Below, in pieces: positions 1 through 27,613 of a DNA stretch of 39,049 nucleotides. The DNA is taken from the NCBI GenBank assembly GCA_009602725.1, contig WELB01000087.1, positions 107,122 through 146,170 of the forward strand. The letters are read 5' to 3'. The translations under genes and the position numbers were made by a program. The DNA comes from Spirogloea muscicola. Its lineage: Eukaryota > Streptophyta > Zygnematophyceae > Spirogloeales > Spirogloeaceae. Below the pieces are notes generated by a model. It had not been told where the DNA came from, did not search any database, and saw only the letters and a list, made by a program, of their open reading frames with translations. How positions within the stretch are numbered: position 1 is the first letter of the stretch; each line of letters opens with the position of its first letter.

Positions 1-53
1 GCGGCAGCGGCGGCGCCGCGCGGCCATGCGCGGAGCCGCGCCGCGCCGCCGCC

Positions 54-16398
<16,345 letters not shown>

Positions 16399-17228
16399 CC
16401 ATTTCTATTCATTCTTTCTTTCTCATTGTTGATCATAGTTCTCTTGAAGCCAAGGTGGCTGCCTTGACATCCAACGATGCAGTCATACTGCCTTTGTCAT
16501 GCAAGCAGCCCTATTGGGCTGCTCTAAGTATATGTGCGATACCAGATTAAATATACTGAAAAGTTGGGGCTCATGTAGTCATTGTGCTCAGAGCTGTTCA
16601 TAGAGTCATTCTGCAAGTCCCTCAGAAGCTAATGCAGCCGAAGTAGAGAGATCAGTATGAGTCTATGTGAGTGGGTGCATAATGTGCTGCGAGACCCTTC
16701 ACTATAGCATGCCCTGCAAAGTTGCGAGCATGAAGGTGTGCAAAAAGAGCGGTTGAGAACCCAAGCCACAGGAGCTTTCAGCATGACATGTTGTGTACAA
16801 ATTATTCTGCATCGATGTCCCTCAATGAGAGACTACCTATGGCACGGACTATTGCCAGCCAAATAATTCCTACAATGGTCTGCTCAGAGATTTGAGGGAA
16901 AGAAGACCAGTCTTGATCATGTCTGCGATGTGATGCTGTACGTATGCTGCTCACAAACTCAAATATAACATATTGTTATATGTTGGGCAGCTGCTGACAA
17001 TCATCAGGACATAGCTTGAAGCATCCACATTCGCTCATGATATCTATCATAAATATGAACGTGACACCTGTTAAAATGGTGCTGCTCCTAATCGCTTGAC
17101 TTCTTCTTCCTAGGAACAGATTGCTCATACCAAGGATCAAAAGTGGAAAGATTCAACTGCAGGGTGCAAAAATTCAACTGCAGAGATACTGTACACAATA
17201 AAAGCTCCCTGCTATTTCAGTGTTCCTC
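16399..17228. other. Intergenic spacer between convergent genes
   Basis: This 830-bp AT-richer spacer holds the 3' ends of the BEACH gene (+) and the aldo-keto reductase gene (-). No ORF of note was seen. A small palindrome (TATAAC-ATATT-GTTATA) lies at about 16965-16981, and a 12-bp direct repeat (ATTCAACTGCAG) occurs twice at about 17152-17184. Neither has a clear function. Confidence 0.6.
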
Positions 17229-19771
<2,543 letters not shown>

Positions 19772-20110
19772 GGCGGCTGCCCCGCGCACGGCGGCGGCGG
19801 CAGCGGCGGCGGCGGTGGCGGCGGCGGGCTCGCGGGGCTCGGTCCAGAGCAAGAAGCTCAGAGCTGAGCTGCCTCCTTGCAGCTGCTCAGTGGGGAAAGA
19901 GGGCGTGTGAACCAACTGACGGAAGAGAGTGGTTCAAGGTAGTGAGGCTCTTCCAAGGTGGGCGGGTGCTGGCAAGAGCAGTGGCCAAGTGGCCAAGTGG
20001 CCAGCGGCGTAGCCGTTTGGTCCACTCCTTCTGTTTGGATGCAACAGCCACACAGCGGTACACGGCTCAGCTCCTCTCGAACATCACGACAGTCACTCTG
20101 AGCGTCACCA
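19772..20110. promoter_or_regulatory. Upstream region of the aldo-keto reductase gene
   Basis: This region lies 5' of the minus-strand reductase. A GC-rich Ala-coding stretch (19772-19912) could be 5' UTR or an N-terminal extension. Further out there is only a short tandem GGCCAAGT (about 19981-20000). No defined promoter element could be recognised. Retrotransposon debris begins at 20127. Confidence 0.35.
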
Positions 20111-20459
20111 TGATGTCCGGAAACGTACTCTGTTCATTCTTTTTTGGGCTGGCTGTTCCAGCCCATATTCTCAATGGGCGAGCCCTTCTTCTTGGCTCTT
20201 CATCAACGTGCAGGGCGCGCTCTAAGTCAGGCCTCCGGCTTTCGTGGCGGCGCTCCAGCTCCCCAAGTTAGCTTGTCAGATTTGTTTGTGCTCACCCGTG
20301 GGTACTAATGTCATCTTAGGTACCTTAGATTAGGTCTCCGTATTATGTAGCATTGTTTAGTCTGCACTCGACTCTGCCTGAACAATGTATTGGCTTGAAT
20401 TGGCCTCCCTTTCAATTCATGCGCCCCGCGCGCCCTTCTCTCTTGATGTCCGGAAACGT
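20111..20459 (+). mobile_element. Chimeric retrotransposon insertion (family A tail + family B end) with 16-bp target-site duplication
   Basis: The 16-bp sequence TGATGTCCGGAAACGT occurs at 20111-20126 and again, perfectly, at 20444-20459. Between them lies a 317-bp insert with two parts. The first, 20127-20192, is the last 66 nt of family A, including the hairpin GGGCTGG...CCAGCCC. The second, 20193-20443, is the 3' end of family B, whose reading frame ends LHQRAGRALSQASGF...SLSDLFVLTRGY-stop at 20308, followed by a 135-nt 3' UTR ending in a CT-rich terminus. One duplication around two joined pieces means they were inserted together. Confidence 0.85.
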
Positions 20460-20598
20460 CACCGCCACCGCTGCCGCGGCGTCGAGCGTGTACGGAGGCG
20501 CGTGAGGGTCACGTGCCTCTGCCGACGTGGTTGTCCGCGGGGGTGTGCAACTGCCCAGCGTCTTCTTCTCTGTGGGCTTCCTTTTCCTTTTCCTTTTC

Positions 20599-20815
20599 CA
20601 GAGCCCTCGCTGCTGCCTCTGGCTCTGGCCAGGGGACCCACTTCCAGGAGCCCAGCATCTCTGATCTGCGGCTGCTTAGCAGGGGTTACTGAGTGTCTCG
20701 TAGCTGCTTTGTTTCTGTTTCTTAGCGCTCCCCTGGCCCCCTTCTCGTACTCTGTTCATTCTTTTTCGGGCTGGTTGTTCCAGCCCCTATTCTCAATGGG
20801 CGAGCACTTTCTTCT
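20599..20815 (+). mobile_element. 5'-truncated family A non-LTR retrotransposon 3' end
   Basis: Carries the last codons of the family A ORF (the end reads SDLRLLSRGY in the consensus; stop TGA at 20690-20692), the 3' UTR, the hairpin GGGCTGG-TTGTT-CCAGCCC (about 20769-20787) and the terminal ATGGGCGAGCACTTTCTTCT ending at 20815. The 5' break sits in a TTTTCC repeat at about 20599. No clear target-site duplication was found; only about 6 bp (TTTCCT) could match. A further degenerate tail is visible at about 20870-20915. Confidence 0.8.
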
Positions 20816-21032
20816 TTTCCTCCCAGCTCTGCTTGGAAGAGCTGTTTGTGTTGCGGTCAGGCTGCGATTTTACACATTCTTTTCCTGGGCTGGCCAATCA
20901 TAGCCTCGCCCTTGTACTGGAAGAGTCTCTATTCCCTTCCCTACAGCCACTTCTTCTTTCTTCCCTCTTCAGGCTGCGGTCTTGTGCCTGTTAAGCAGGC
21001 GCAGTCGTCTGGCTTGCAAAGTAGAGGTTATA

Positions 21033-21470
21033 AGAAGGGCTCGCCCATTGAGGATAGGCCTGGAAAAAGCCAGCCCAAAACAATATCAATATAGGACGAG
21101 AAGGGGCCAGGGGAAGCACAAAGAATCACAAGCACAAGAAGAAACTAAGCAGCTACGAAGCACTCAGTAACCCCTGCTAAGCAGCCTCAGGTCAGAGAAG
21201 CTGGGTTCCTGGAAGCGGGTCCCCTGGCCAGAGCCAAAGGCAGCAGCGAGGGCTCTTCCGGCACGCAGGTGCAGCGCGCAGGCCATAGACGGCTGCAGCA
21301 AGACGGCCAAGCGCATGCAGTACACCTGCGCTAGCGACCCGGCTGCATGGAAATCCACCGGCTCCCCATGGAAGCCGGTGGACGATGGCGTGACGTGAGA
21401 GCTGGTTGAGCAGCTCGAGCCACCGAGCGCCCATCGCTCCGTGCGTGTCGATGGCGAGCGGGAGAGGTTA
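21033..21470 (-). mobile_element. Family A retrotransposon 3' end, minus strand
   Basis: Minus-strand copy from about 21470 (5' break) to about 21033 (3' terminus). The encoded end includes AVSLQ-like and LSR-GY blocks; the stop is at 21164-21166. The frame is damaged by small changes, as the ORF is split between two frames near 21340-21440. Its 5' break is adjacent to the 3' terminus of the next copy (21480-22020), in the same orientation with at most a few bases between. Confidence 0.8.
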
Positions 21471-21479
21471 TTGAGAAAA

Positions 21480-22020
21480 GAGAAAGGGCTCCCATTGAAA
21501 AATAGGGGCTGGAACAGCCAGCCCAAAAAAGAATGAACAAAGCACAAGAAGGGGGCCAGGGGAAGCACTAAGATAGACAAGCACAAAAAGAAACAAAGCA
21601 GCTACGAATCACTCGGTAACCCCTGCTAAGCAGTCGCGGGTCAGAGATGCTATGCTCCTGGAAGTGGGTCCCCAGGCCAGAGCCAGAGGCAGCAGCAAGG
21701 TCTCTGCTAGCACGTAGGTGCAGCGCGCGGGCCATAGCCTCTGCAGCGAGACGGCCAAGCGCACGCGGTTCACCTGCGCGAGCGACCCGGCTGCAGGAAA
21801 GTCCACCGGCTCCCCATGGAAGCGGCGGGCGATGGCGAGGCTGGCGAGCTGGTTGAGCAGCGCGAGCCACCGAGCGCACAGCGCCCCCATGGGTGTCAAT
21901 TGCCACGGGAAGAATTCGTCGTCCTGCGGATGATCAGCATTATTGAGCTCTTTTGCCCGAGCGGCGCAGGCGACCGCGTACCCAGCCTCGATGGCACAGT
22001 GGGCACACAGGGGGGGTGGG
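21480..22020 (-). mobile_element. Family A retrotransposon 3' end, minus strand, stop codon lost
   Basis: A longer minus-strand copy: the encoded fragment starts near CAIEAGYAVACAARAKELNN (about 22015-21955), passes NADHPQDDEFFPW, and runs to a C-terminal RGY where the usual TGA is changed, so the frame reads on. The hairpin and terminus lie at about 21480-21540. At about 21475 the terminus abuts the truncated 5' end of the neighbouring copy. Confidence 0.8.
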
Positions 22021-22192
22021 AGTGCTCACTCGCAGATGTTATGTAAAGAGCATAGGTTCGTCCTTTTTGCCTCCCTTTCAATGTCATGCGCGCCGCGCAC
22101 CTTCTCTCCTTTTTGCTCCGTCGGCCCATTTAAGACCTTGCACAATTCTTTGTGCGGGCCTCTCATAGCCATTGCCTTGCATTGAAGAATGA

Positions 22193-22245
22193 AGGGCTCG
22201 CCCATAGAGGATAGGGGCTGGAAAAGGCCAGCCCAGAAAAACCCT
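22193..22245 (-). mobile_element. Solo family A tail, minus strand
   Basis: Only the last roughly 50 nt of the element are present: GGGCTCGCCCAT on the plus strand, then GGGGCTGG-AAAAGG-CCAGCCC, a 7-bp hairpin with a 6-nt loop. No coding sequence remains. Confidence 0.7.
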
Positions 22246-22299
22246 GTTTCTTCTGGCCATCGGCGAAGGGTGCAGTGCCAGCCTTCTCTGCTTGAGCTG

Positions 22300-22465
22300 C
22301 GATGCTGCAAATTTCCTCGATTCTTTGTTTGCGCCGGTCGCTCCCATTTCTTCGGCCTGCCGCTCGTGGCAAAGAGGCCAAGTACAGTGACCATTCCGGA
22401 AGGGAACAACTTCGTTCACTGGCCATCGATGTGCACGGGGCTCTCGGGTCCACGAGCCATGGTCG
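22300..22465 (+). pseudogene. Fragment of a non-LTR retrotransposon ORF (endonuclease region)
   Basis: The frame reads ARGKEAKYSDHSGREQLRSL followed by AIDVHGALG. This matches the conserved K-YADHPP-D-F-LAID-HGAL block of the intact family A frame (about 26220-26300) and the family C copy at 24860-24945. Sequence on both sides does not continue the frame, so it is a relic. Confidence 0.65.
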
Positions 22466-24126
22466 ATGTAGTTCTGGAGGCGTACATGAGTCCAGCATCG
22501 ACTTACATTGCTGGCCACGCTGTGTGTAAGTGCAGAACAGAGAACCCCCCTTCCCTCGTATCTCTTTCTTTGCCCAATGCGCTGATAGCGTTGTGTGAAA
22601 TACAGGCTCTTGCCACCCGTCTTTGACGCTGGTGTATGCAGTCGCTTTCATAGTATGTGACCCTCCTTCAATGTATCTCTCGTTGCATTCCATCATTACT
22701 TGCTTTCCAATGCATTTTGCACGACTCATGACCAGTCGTTCTAAAGATTAATGACTCACAGACCGTACTGATGCGGTATGCCCTCATGTTCTCCCTCAAA
22801 TCACACCATCGTCATGGAAGCATTTGCTGACCTGCATGAGTTGGTGGGCCAATGACCCTATCTTTTTCCATTGGAAGGTGCAGCTCAATGAAGAGAGCAG
22901 TGAAGTGGGCATGTTTATTTTTGACGTGCCTATCTGCATATCAAGTATATCTGTGAGAATCACCAGCATTTAGGCTGTAAAATGCACTTGCGTGCTGGTT
23001 GACTGACTAACAGAGATAAGCCGATATTGTGATGACACTTTCAAGGGCTAATTTATTGAGTCATTCAGAGATGATCGAGCTAGAAGGCCAATGTTCTCTG
23101 CTCAAGTCGAGATTGTAAAAAGAGTCGTCTGTTCAGTATAGATCCAATGCCTACGCTTCAGCATGTCAGTTATCAATGATATGTCATTTGAGCAACTCCT
23201 TGCGCTCCAGGCCCCCCCTCTTTGATGTGATACTTGTTAAGACGGTTTCATTGGCTACAGATGCTGCAAGCGGCCTTTACCGAGCCTTTGTTGGGTTAAG
23301 TAGATAAGTGGTACTTACGCATTGGTCATTACGCCCTAACATCGAGGCGCAATATGGCTTGTCTGCAGTCTGGATAGCAGGTGCAATGCTTGCATCACAA
23401 ATGAGCGGACAGCTGAAGCAGGTGGTACCCACTGTGCTGCTCCCCGGTGTGAAGCTTCGAGGCGCCACAAACTTTTCTAGGCTAAAGAAACTGAAAACAG
23501 CTCTTTTCAATTGACAGCAGTGGCTGTGAGAGGCCAGCCCAAGTAAGTGGACAAGGTCTGAAAAACCGCCTGGCGCAATAAACAGAATTTAGAGTGCTAA
23601 GATGTCAGCAAGTGGGCTCTTAGTAACCTCTAGTCAGTAAGGCTGCATGACGCTGGGGCATGTTGCCAGGGCATGTTGGCCATCACTATGCAGTAGGTAG
23701 ATTGTTGGCCGCGAACTTTCTCAGAAAGATATTGGCATCTTGACAACGGCACCATGAGGTGCATGCCGGTCAGCACCTCAGAGCTGTGCGTACAGGAAGC
23801 CCTGCAAATGACCTCTTGCAGGAGGTTCATACAGTCATGGCACACGTAGCTTTTGACTATCACATCATGCCGACATTGTTAAAGCTCATACTTCATTATT
23901 ATCAAACAGTTGGGAAACCGCAACTGATTTTCGACTGCCCCCTTATATCTCACTGCGCTCCTGCAGGAGGCTCTTCTAACCCTAGTATTTGATCTAATCT
24001 CTTCTTGCCATGGTCCCGCTTTTGCAAAGCGTGGATGTTGGGCACTCCATCAGGGGCCAGATTACGGAAGTGGTTGGGTCGCTGTACATGACTCGCTCTC
24101 ACAGTTGTGTCAAGTTCTGGCCGCCT
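22466..24126. other. Gene-poor stretch
   Basis: About 1.66 kb of AT-richer sequence. The open frames present (longest about 77 codons) show no family resemblance, no splice pattern and no codon signal I could recognise. A faint GGCCAGCCCAAGTAAG near 23531 may be a decayed retrotransposon tail. Otherwise I see nothing. Confidence 0.5.
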
Positions 24127-24374
24127 CCTTCATGCAGGGTGCGCTCTAAGTCAGGCCTCCGGCTTTCGTGGCGGCCCTCCAGCTCCCCAAGTTAGCTTGT
24201 CGGATTTGTTTGTGCTCACCCGTGGTAATGATGTCACCTTAGGCACCTTTTTAGGTCGCCGTCTTAAGTAGCCCTGTTTGATTTGCCCTAGACTCTGCCT
24301 GAACAATGTATCGGCTTGAGTTGGCCTCCATTTCAATTCACGCGCCCTGCGCGCTTTCCCCCCCTTCATGCAGG
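24127..24374 (+). mobile_element. Family B retrotransposon 3' end with 12-bp target-site duplication
   Basis: CCTTCATGCAGG occurs at 24127-24138 and 24363-24374 and encloses a 5'-truncated family B end. The reading frame is ALSQASGFRGGPPAPQ then VSLSDLFVLTRG; the final Tyr-stop seen in the other copy is mutated. The 3' UTR is about 85% identical by eye to 20309-20443 and includes TGAGTTG-GCCTCCATTT-CAATTCA, in which the stem is kept through a G-T pair. Part of the left duplication (TGCAGG) is also element sequence, so the true duplication may be shorter. Confidence 0.78.
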
Positions 24375-24784
24375 ACAGTCTGTTACTTAAGCAGCATGTG
24401 TACTTCAGTTTTAGATATCTATCAAAATGTTCAGTGATTGATTTCTCGCAGATGTAAGGCCGTATAAGGGGCTTGAGATCGCTTCAACTCCGTGGCTGCA
24501 CAACCAGTGACTCACATCGCCTAGACCTCTTGGCAGGTGCAGATGGTACCCACTACCCCCGAATCATGTAACTCAAGATAGATGTTGGTGCTCTTGAAAA
24601 TCCCCCCAATTCGAGGTAAGCGCAGGTTGGTTGACGGATTGCCTTCGATGTACACCAGCCTGTGTTCATCTGTGAGCTCTTGTTTACAGTGATCAGCATT
24701 ACAGTAGGCGTCGCTTGCTGAGTACTTGATGGTCTTGTGTAAGCTAGGCGTGGCCTCATGACAAAGAAAATGACTTGAACATGA
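24375..24784. other. Unassigned spacer between retrotransposon copies
   Basis: About 410 bp without a recognisable gene. A minus-strand frame across 24553-24924 is the shadow of the family C element and its flank. Nothing else is seen. Confidence 0.45.
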
Positions 24785-25415
24785 TTAGAAGGGGCAATTG
24801 TTGCCTCCGCCAATGCCTCCAAGTCGGCGGCGACCGCTGGGCATGCGGTCGCTTTGGCGGCCCGGGGCAAGGAGCGGAAGTATGCAGACCACCCCCCAGG
24901 CGATGAGTTCGCGGCCCTTGCCATAGACGTCCACGGGCTTATGGCCTTCCTGATGGCAGCGGCTGGCTGGATCTCCTCCAGCGGCTTGCCCGGCAGGAGA
25001 ACAGGCAGGCCATGGAGCGGCGGCCGGGTCCGCCAGGGGGGCTACCCGGCTTCAACGCGGCCGGCTCCCTGGCCCAGGTCTTCCGGATGCGGCTCTCCGT
25101 GTCCCTTCAACGCTCCCTCGCTCATGCCGTCCACTCGCGCGCGGGCCGTGCTCTTGTTGCTGCTTCCGGGTCTCGTCTGCCTGCATCTTTTCCAGCTTCG
25201 AGCTACTCTGACCTGATGTGCTCACCTGCGGGTAGTGAGCTTCCTGTGATTTCGTCATGTCTCGTTGTCTAAATGCCTAGCTGTGTGTTTCCCTTCTTTT
25301 CGGCACCTGTTGTAGCTCTTTGAATTTTGTCCATTCTTTTTTGGCTGGCTTCTGCCAGCCCCTCTCTTCTATGGGCGAGCACCTTCTTCTCTTCTATGGG
25401 CGAGCTCATTCTTCT
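24785..25415 (+). mobile_element. Family C retrotransposon 3' end, frameshifted
   Basis: A third related family. One frame reads GHAVALAARGKERKYADHPP and AALAIDVHG. After a frameshift (about 24950-25010) a second frame reads FNAAGSLAQVFRMRLSVSLQ and RAGRALVAASGS up to SYSDL, then a one-base slip destroys the usual end. The 3' UTR has the hairpin GGCTGGC-TTCT-GCCAGCC (about 25350-25367) and a terminus present twice in tandem (CTTCTATGGGCGAGC..., 25365-25415). It ends exactly where the next family A fragment starts. Confidence 0.78.
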
Positions 25416-25620
25416 GGCTCTGGCCAGGGGACCCACTTCCAGGAGCATAGCATCTCTAATCTGCGGCTGCTTAGCAGGGGTTACTGATCAATCGTAGCTG
25501 CTTTGTTTCTTGGTGTGCTTGTTTCTCTTAGCGCTTCCCCTGGCCCCCTTTTCCGTACTTTGTTCATTCATTTTTGGGCTGGCTTTTCCAGCCCCTATAC
25601 TCAATCGGCGAGCACTTTCT
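25416..25620 (+). mobile_element. Family A retrotransposon 3' end (middle of a three-element chain)
   Basis: Begins inside the codons for SGSG (GGCTCTGGCCAGGGGACC), keeps the RGY-stop (GGTTACTGA), the 3' UTR, the hairpin GGGCTGG-CTTTT-CCAGCCC (about 25576-25594) and the terminus ending near 25620. It is directly preceded by the family C terminus and followed by another family A copy, all in the same orientation. Confidence 0.8.
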
Positions 25621-26449
25621 ATTTTTAGTGTTGGGCACGGGAGCACCTTTGGCCGCGGCCGGCGTCGACAAAGCCGCCTACACCACCGTCGTACTGCAGC
25701 TCCCTGAGGCCGACCAGCGCGGGCGCGCGAGACTCCTCTCTGCCTCGTCCCCGGGAGCAGCGGCGTGGCTTCAGGCCCTCCCCCTCACCGACGCCCTCAC
25801 GCTTCCCGATGAGGTCTTCCGTACTGCAGTCCACAGGCTCCTGGGCTTGCCGCCTCCTTGTCTCCAGGGCGTGCGACAATGTGCATGCGGCGAGCGAGGG
25901 GCCGAGTCTGGGGAGCTAGCCCCCCACGTCCTGCGCTGCGCTCACGGCGGCGAGCGGACGGCGGCCCACGACCGCCTCCGCGATGCCATGCATGGCATCC
26001 TGGCGGAGGCGGGCTTCTCGGTGGCTGCGGAGCACTCCGGCGTCATGCCGCTACAGGAGAGGGCCGACGGTGTCCACGGCCGGCGAGTCGACCTGGTGGC
26101 CACCCCACAGGCCGGCGGGCCACGTCTTCTCCTGGACGTGGTGACCACCGACGCCTTCGACCGCTCCCACCCAGTCCAGTGTGCCACCCAGGCTGGGTAT
26201 GCGGTCGAAGGCGCCGCTCGCGCAAAGGTGACCAAGTACGCCGACCATCCGCCAGCCGACGCGTTCTTCCCTCTGGCTATCGACACCCATGGGGCGTTGG
26301 GTGCTCGGTGGCTCGAACTGCTCCACCAACTTGCTCGTCACGCCGTTGCCCGCCGCTTCCATGGGGAGCCGGTGGACTTCCCCGCCGCCGGGTCGTTGGC
26401 CCAGGTGTATCGCATGCGCCTGGCCGTCTCGCTGCAGAGGTCCATGTTT
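25621..26449 (+). pseudogene. C-terminal part of a non-LTR retrotransposon polyprotein: zinc knuckle and restriction-like endonuclease region
   Basis: Longest retrotransposon frame in the window, open from about 25634 to the assembly gap. It starts after the reverse transcriptase: the segment with RARLLSASSPGAAAWLQALP and VHRLLGLPPP is typical of the region following RT. A CxC...HxxxC knuckle (CACGERG ... HVLRC) comes next. The PD-(D/E)XK-like block RRVDLVATP ... RLLLDVVTTD and KVTKYADH follow, then the conserved tail FHGEPVDFPAAGSLAQVYRM. The reading matches restriction-like-endonuclease (R2/CRE-type) elements; this is inference from motif order. The rest, including any stop, lies in the gap. 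Confidence 0.78.
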
Positions 26450-27302
26450 NNNNNNNNNNNNNNNNNNNNNNNNNNNNNNNNNNNNNNNNNNNNNNNNNNN
26501 NNNNNNNNNNNNNNNNNNNNNNNNNNNNNNNNNNNNNNNNNNNNNNNNNNNNNNNNNNNNNNNNNNNNNNNNNNNNNNNNNNNNNNNNNNNNNNNNNNNN
26601 NNNNNNNNNNNNNNNNNNNNNNNNNNNNNNNNNNNNNNNNNNNNNNNNNNNNNNNNNNNNNNNNNNNNNNNNNNNNNNNNNNNNNNNNNNNNNNNNNNNN
26701 NNNNNNNNNNNNNNNNNNNNNNNNNNNNNNNNNNNNNNNNNNNNNNNNNNNNNNNNNNNNNNNNNNNNNNNNNNNNNNNNNNNNNNNNNNNNNNNNNNNN
26801 NNNNNNNNNNNNNNNNNNNNNNNNNNNNNNNNNNNNNNNNNNNNNNNNNNNNNNNNNNNNNNNNNNNNNNNNNNNNNNNNNNNNNNNNNNNNNNNNNNNN
26901 NNNNNNNNNNNNNNNNNNNNNNNNNNNNNNNNNNNNNNNNNNNNNNNNNNNNNNNNNNNNNNNNNNNNNNNNNNNNNNNNNNNNNNNNNNNNNNNNNNNN
27001 NNNNNNNNNNNNNNNNNNNNNNNNNNNNNNNNNNNNNNNNNNNNNNNNNNNNNNNNNNNNNNNNNNNNNNNNNNNNNNNNNNNNNNNNNNNNNNNNNNNN
27101 NNNNNNNNNNNNNNNNNNNNNNNNNNNNNNNNNNNNNNNNNNNNNNNNNNNNNNNNNNNNNNNNNNNNNNNNNNNNNNNNNNNNNNNNNNNNNNNNNNNN
27201 NNNNNNNNNNNNNNNNNNNNNNNNNNNNNNNNNNNNNNNNNNNNNNNNNNNNNNNNNNNNNNNNNNNNNNNNNNNNNNNNNNNNNNNNNNNNNNNNNNNN
27301 NN
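26450..27302. other. Assembly gap (N run)
   Basis: 853 undetermined bases. The retrotransposon frame enters it on the left; the promoter/5' UTR of the lumen repeat-protein gene leaves it on the right. Frames drawn through the N are artefacts. Confidence 1.
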
Positions 27303-27613
27303 GCGTCCGACGTGGTTGCGCCACGCGGCGGCCACGCGGCGGCCTGCCGGCGCGCTGGACGCCACGTCAGCCGCCGCCCGCCCGGCCCGGACCAGGCTCC
27401 GGCGGGCGGGGCCCTCTCGCCTCGATCAGCACGTAGCCGTGACCGCCGCCTCGCCTGCGGCTCAGCCCGCCGGCCCCGAGCGGGAGCTACAGGCCCCCCT
27501 GGCCAGCTTACATGTCGTGAATCTGGCCGCCATTTCCGAACTGCAGCCCAACCTCAGCTCCCCAGCCAACCATCCAGCCAAGCGGAAGCCAGCAAGCTCC
27601 TCCTCGCAGCACC
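27303..27613 (+). promoter_or_regulatory. 5' region of the lumen repeat-protein gene
   Basis: GC-rich at the gap edge, then a pyrimidine- and CCAGC-rich leader up to the ATG at 27614. It is likely 5' UTR plus the proximal promoter, cut off by the gap. No TATA box or other defined element is recognised. Confidence 0.45.

Noticed and set aside
16965-16981. Palindrome TATAAC-ATATT-GTTATA as a terminator
   Set aside because: Short, AT-only, and not a known termination signal for nuclear genes; likely chance in AT-rich DNA.
20385-22626. Several open frames of 140-190 codons in the retrotransposon region
   Set aside because: They read across joins between element copies or out of the element's frame and lack start context, splice sites or family features.
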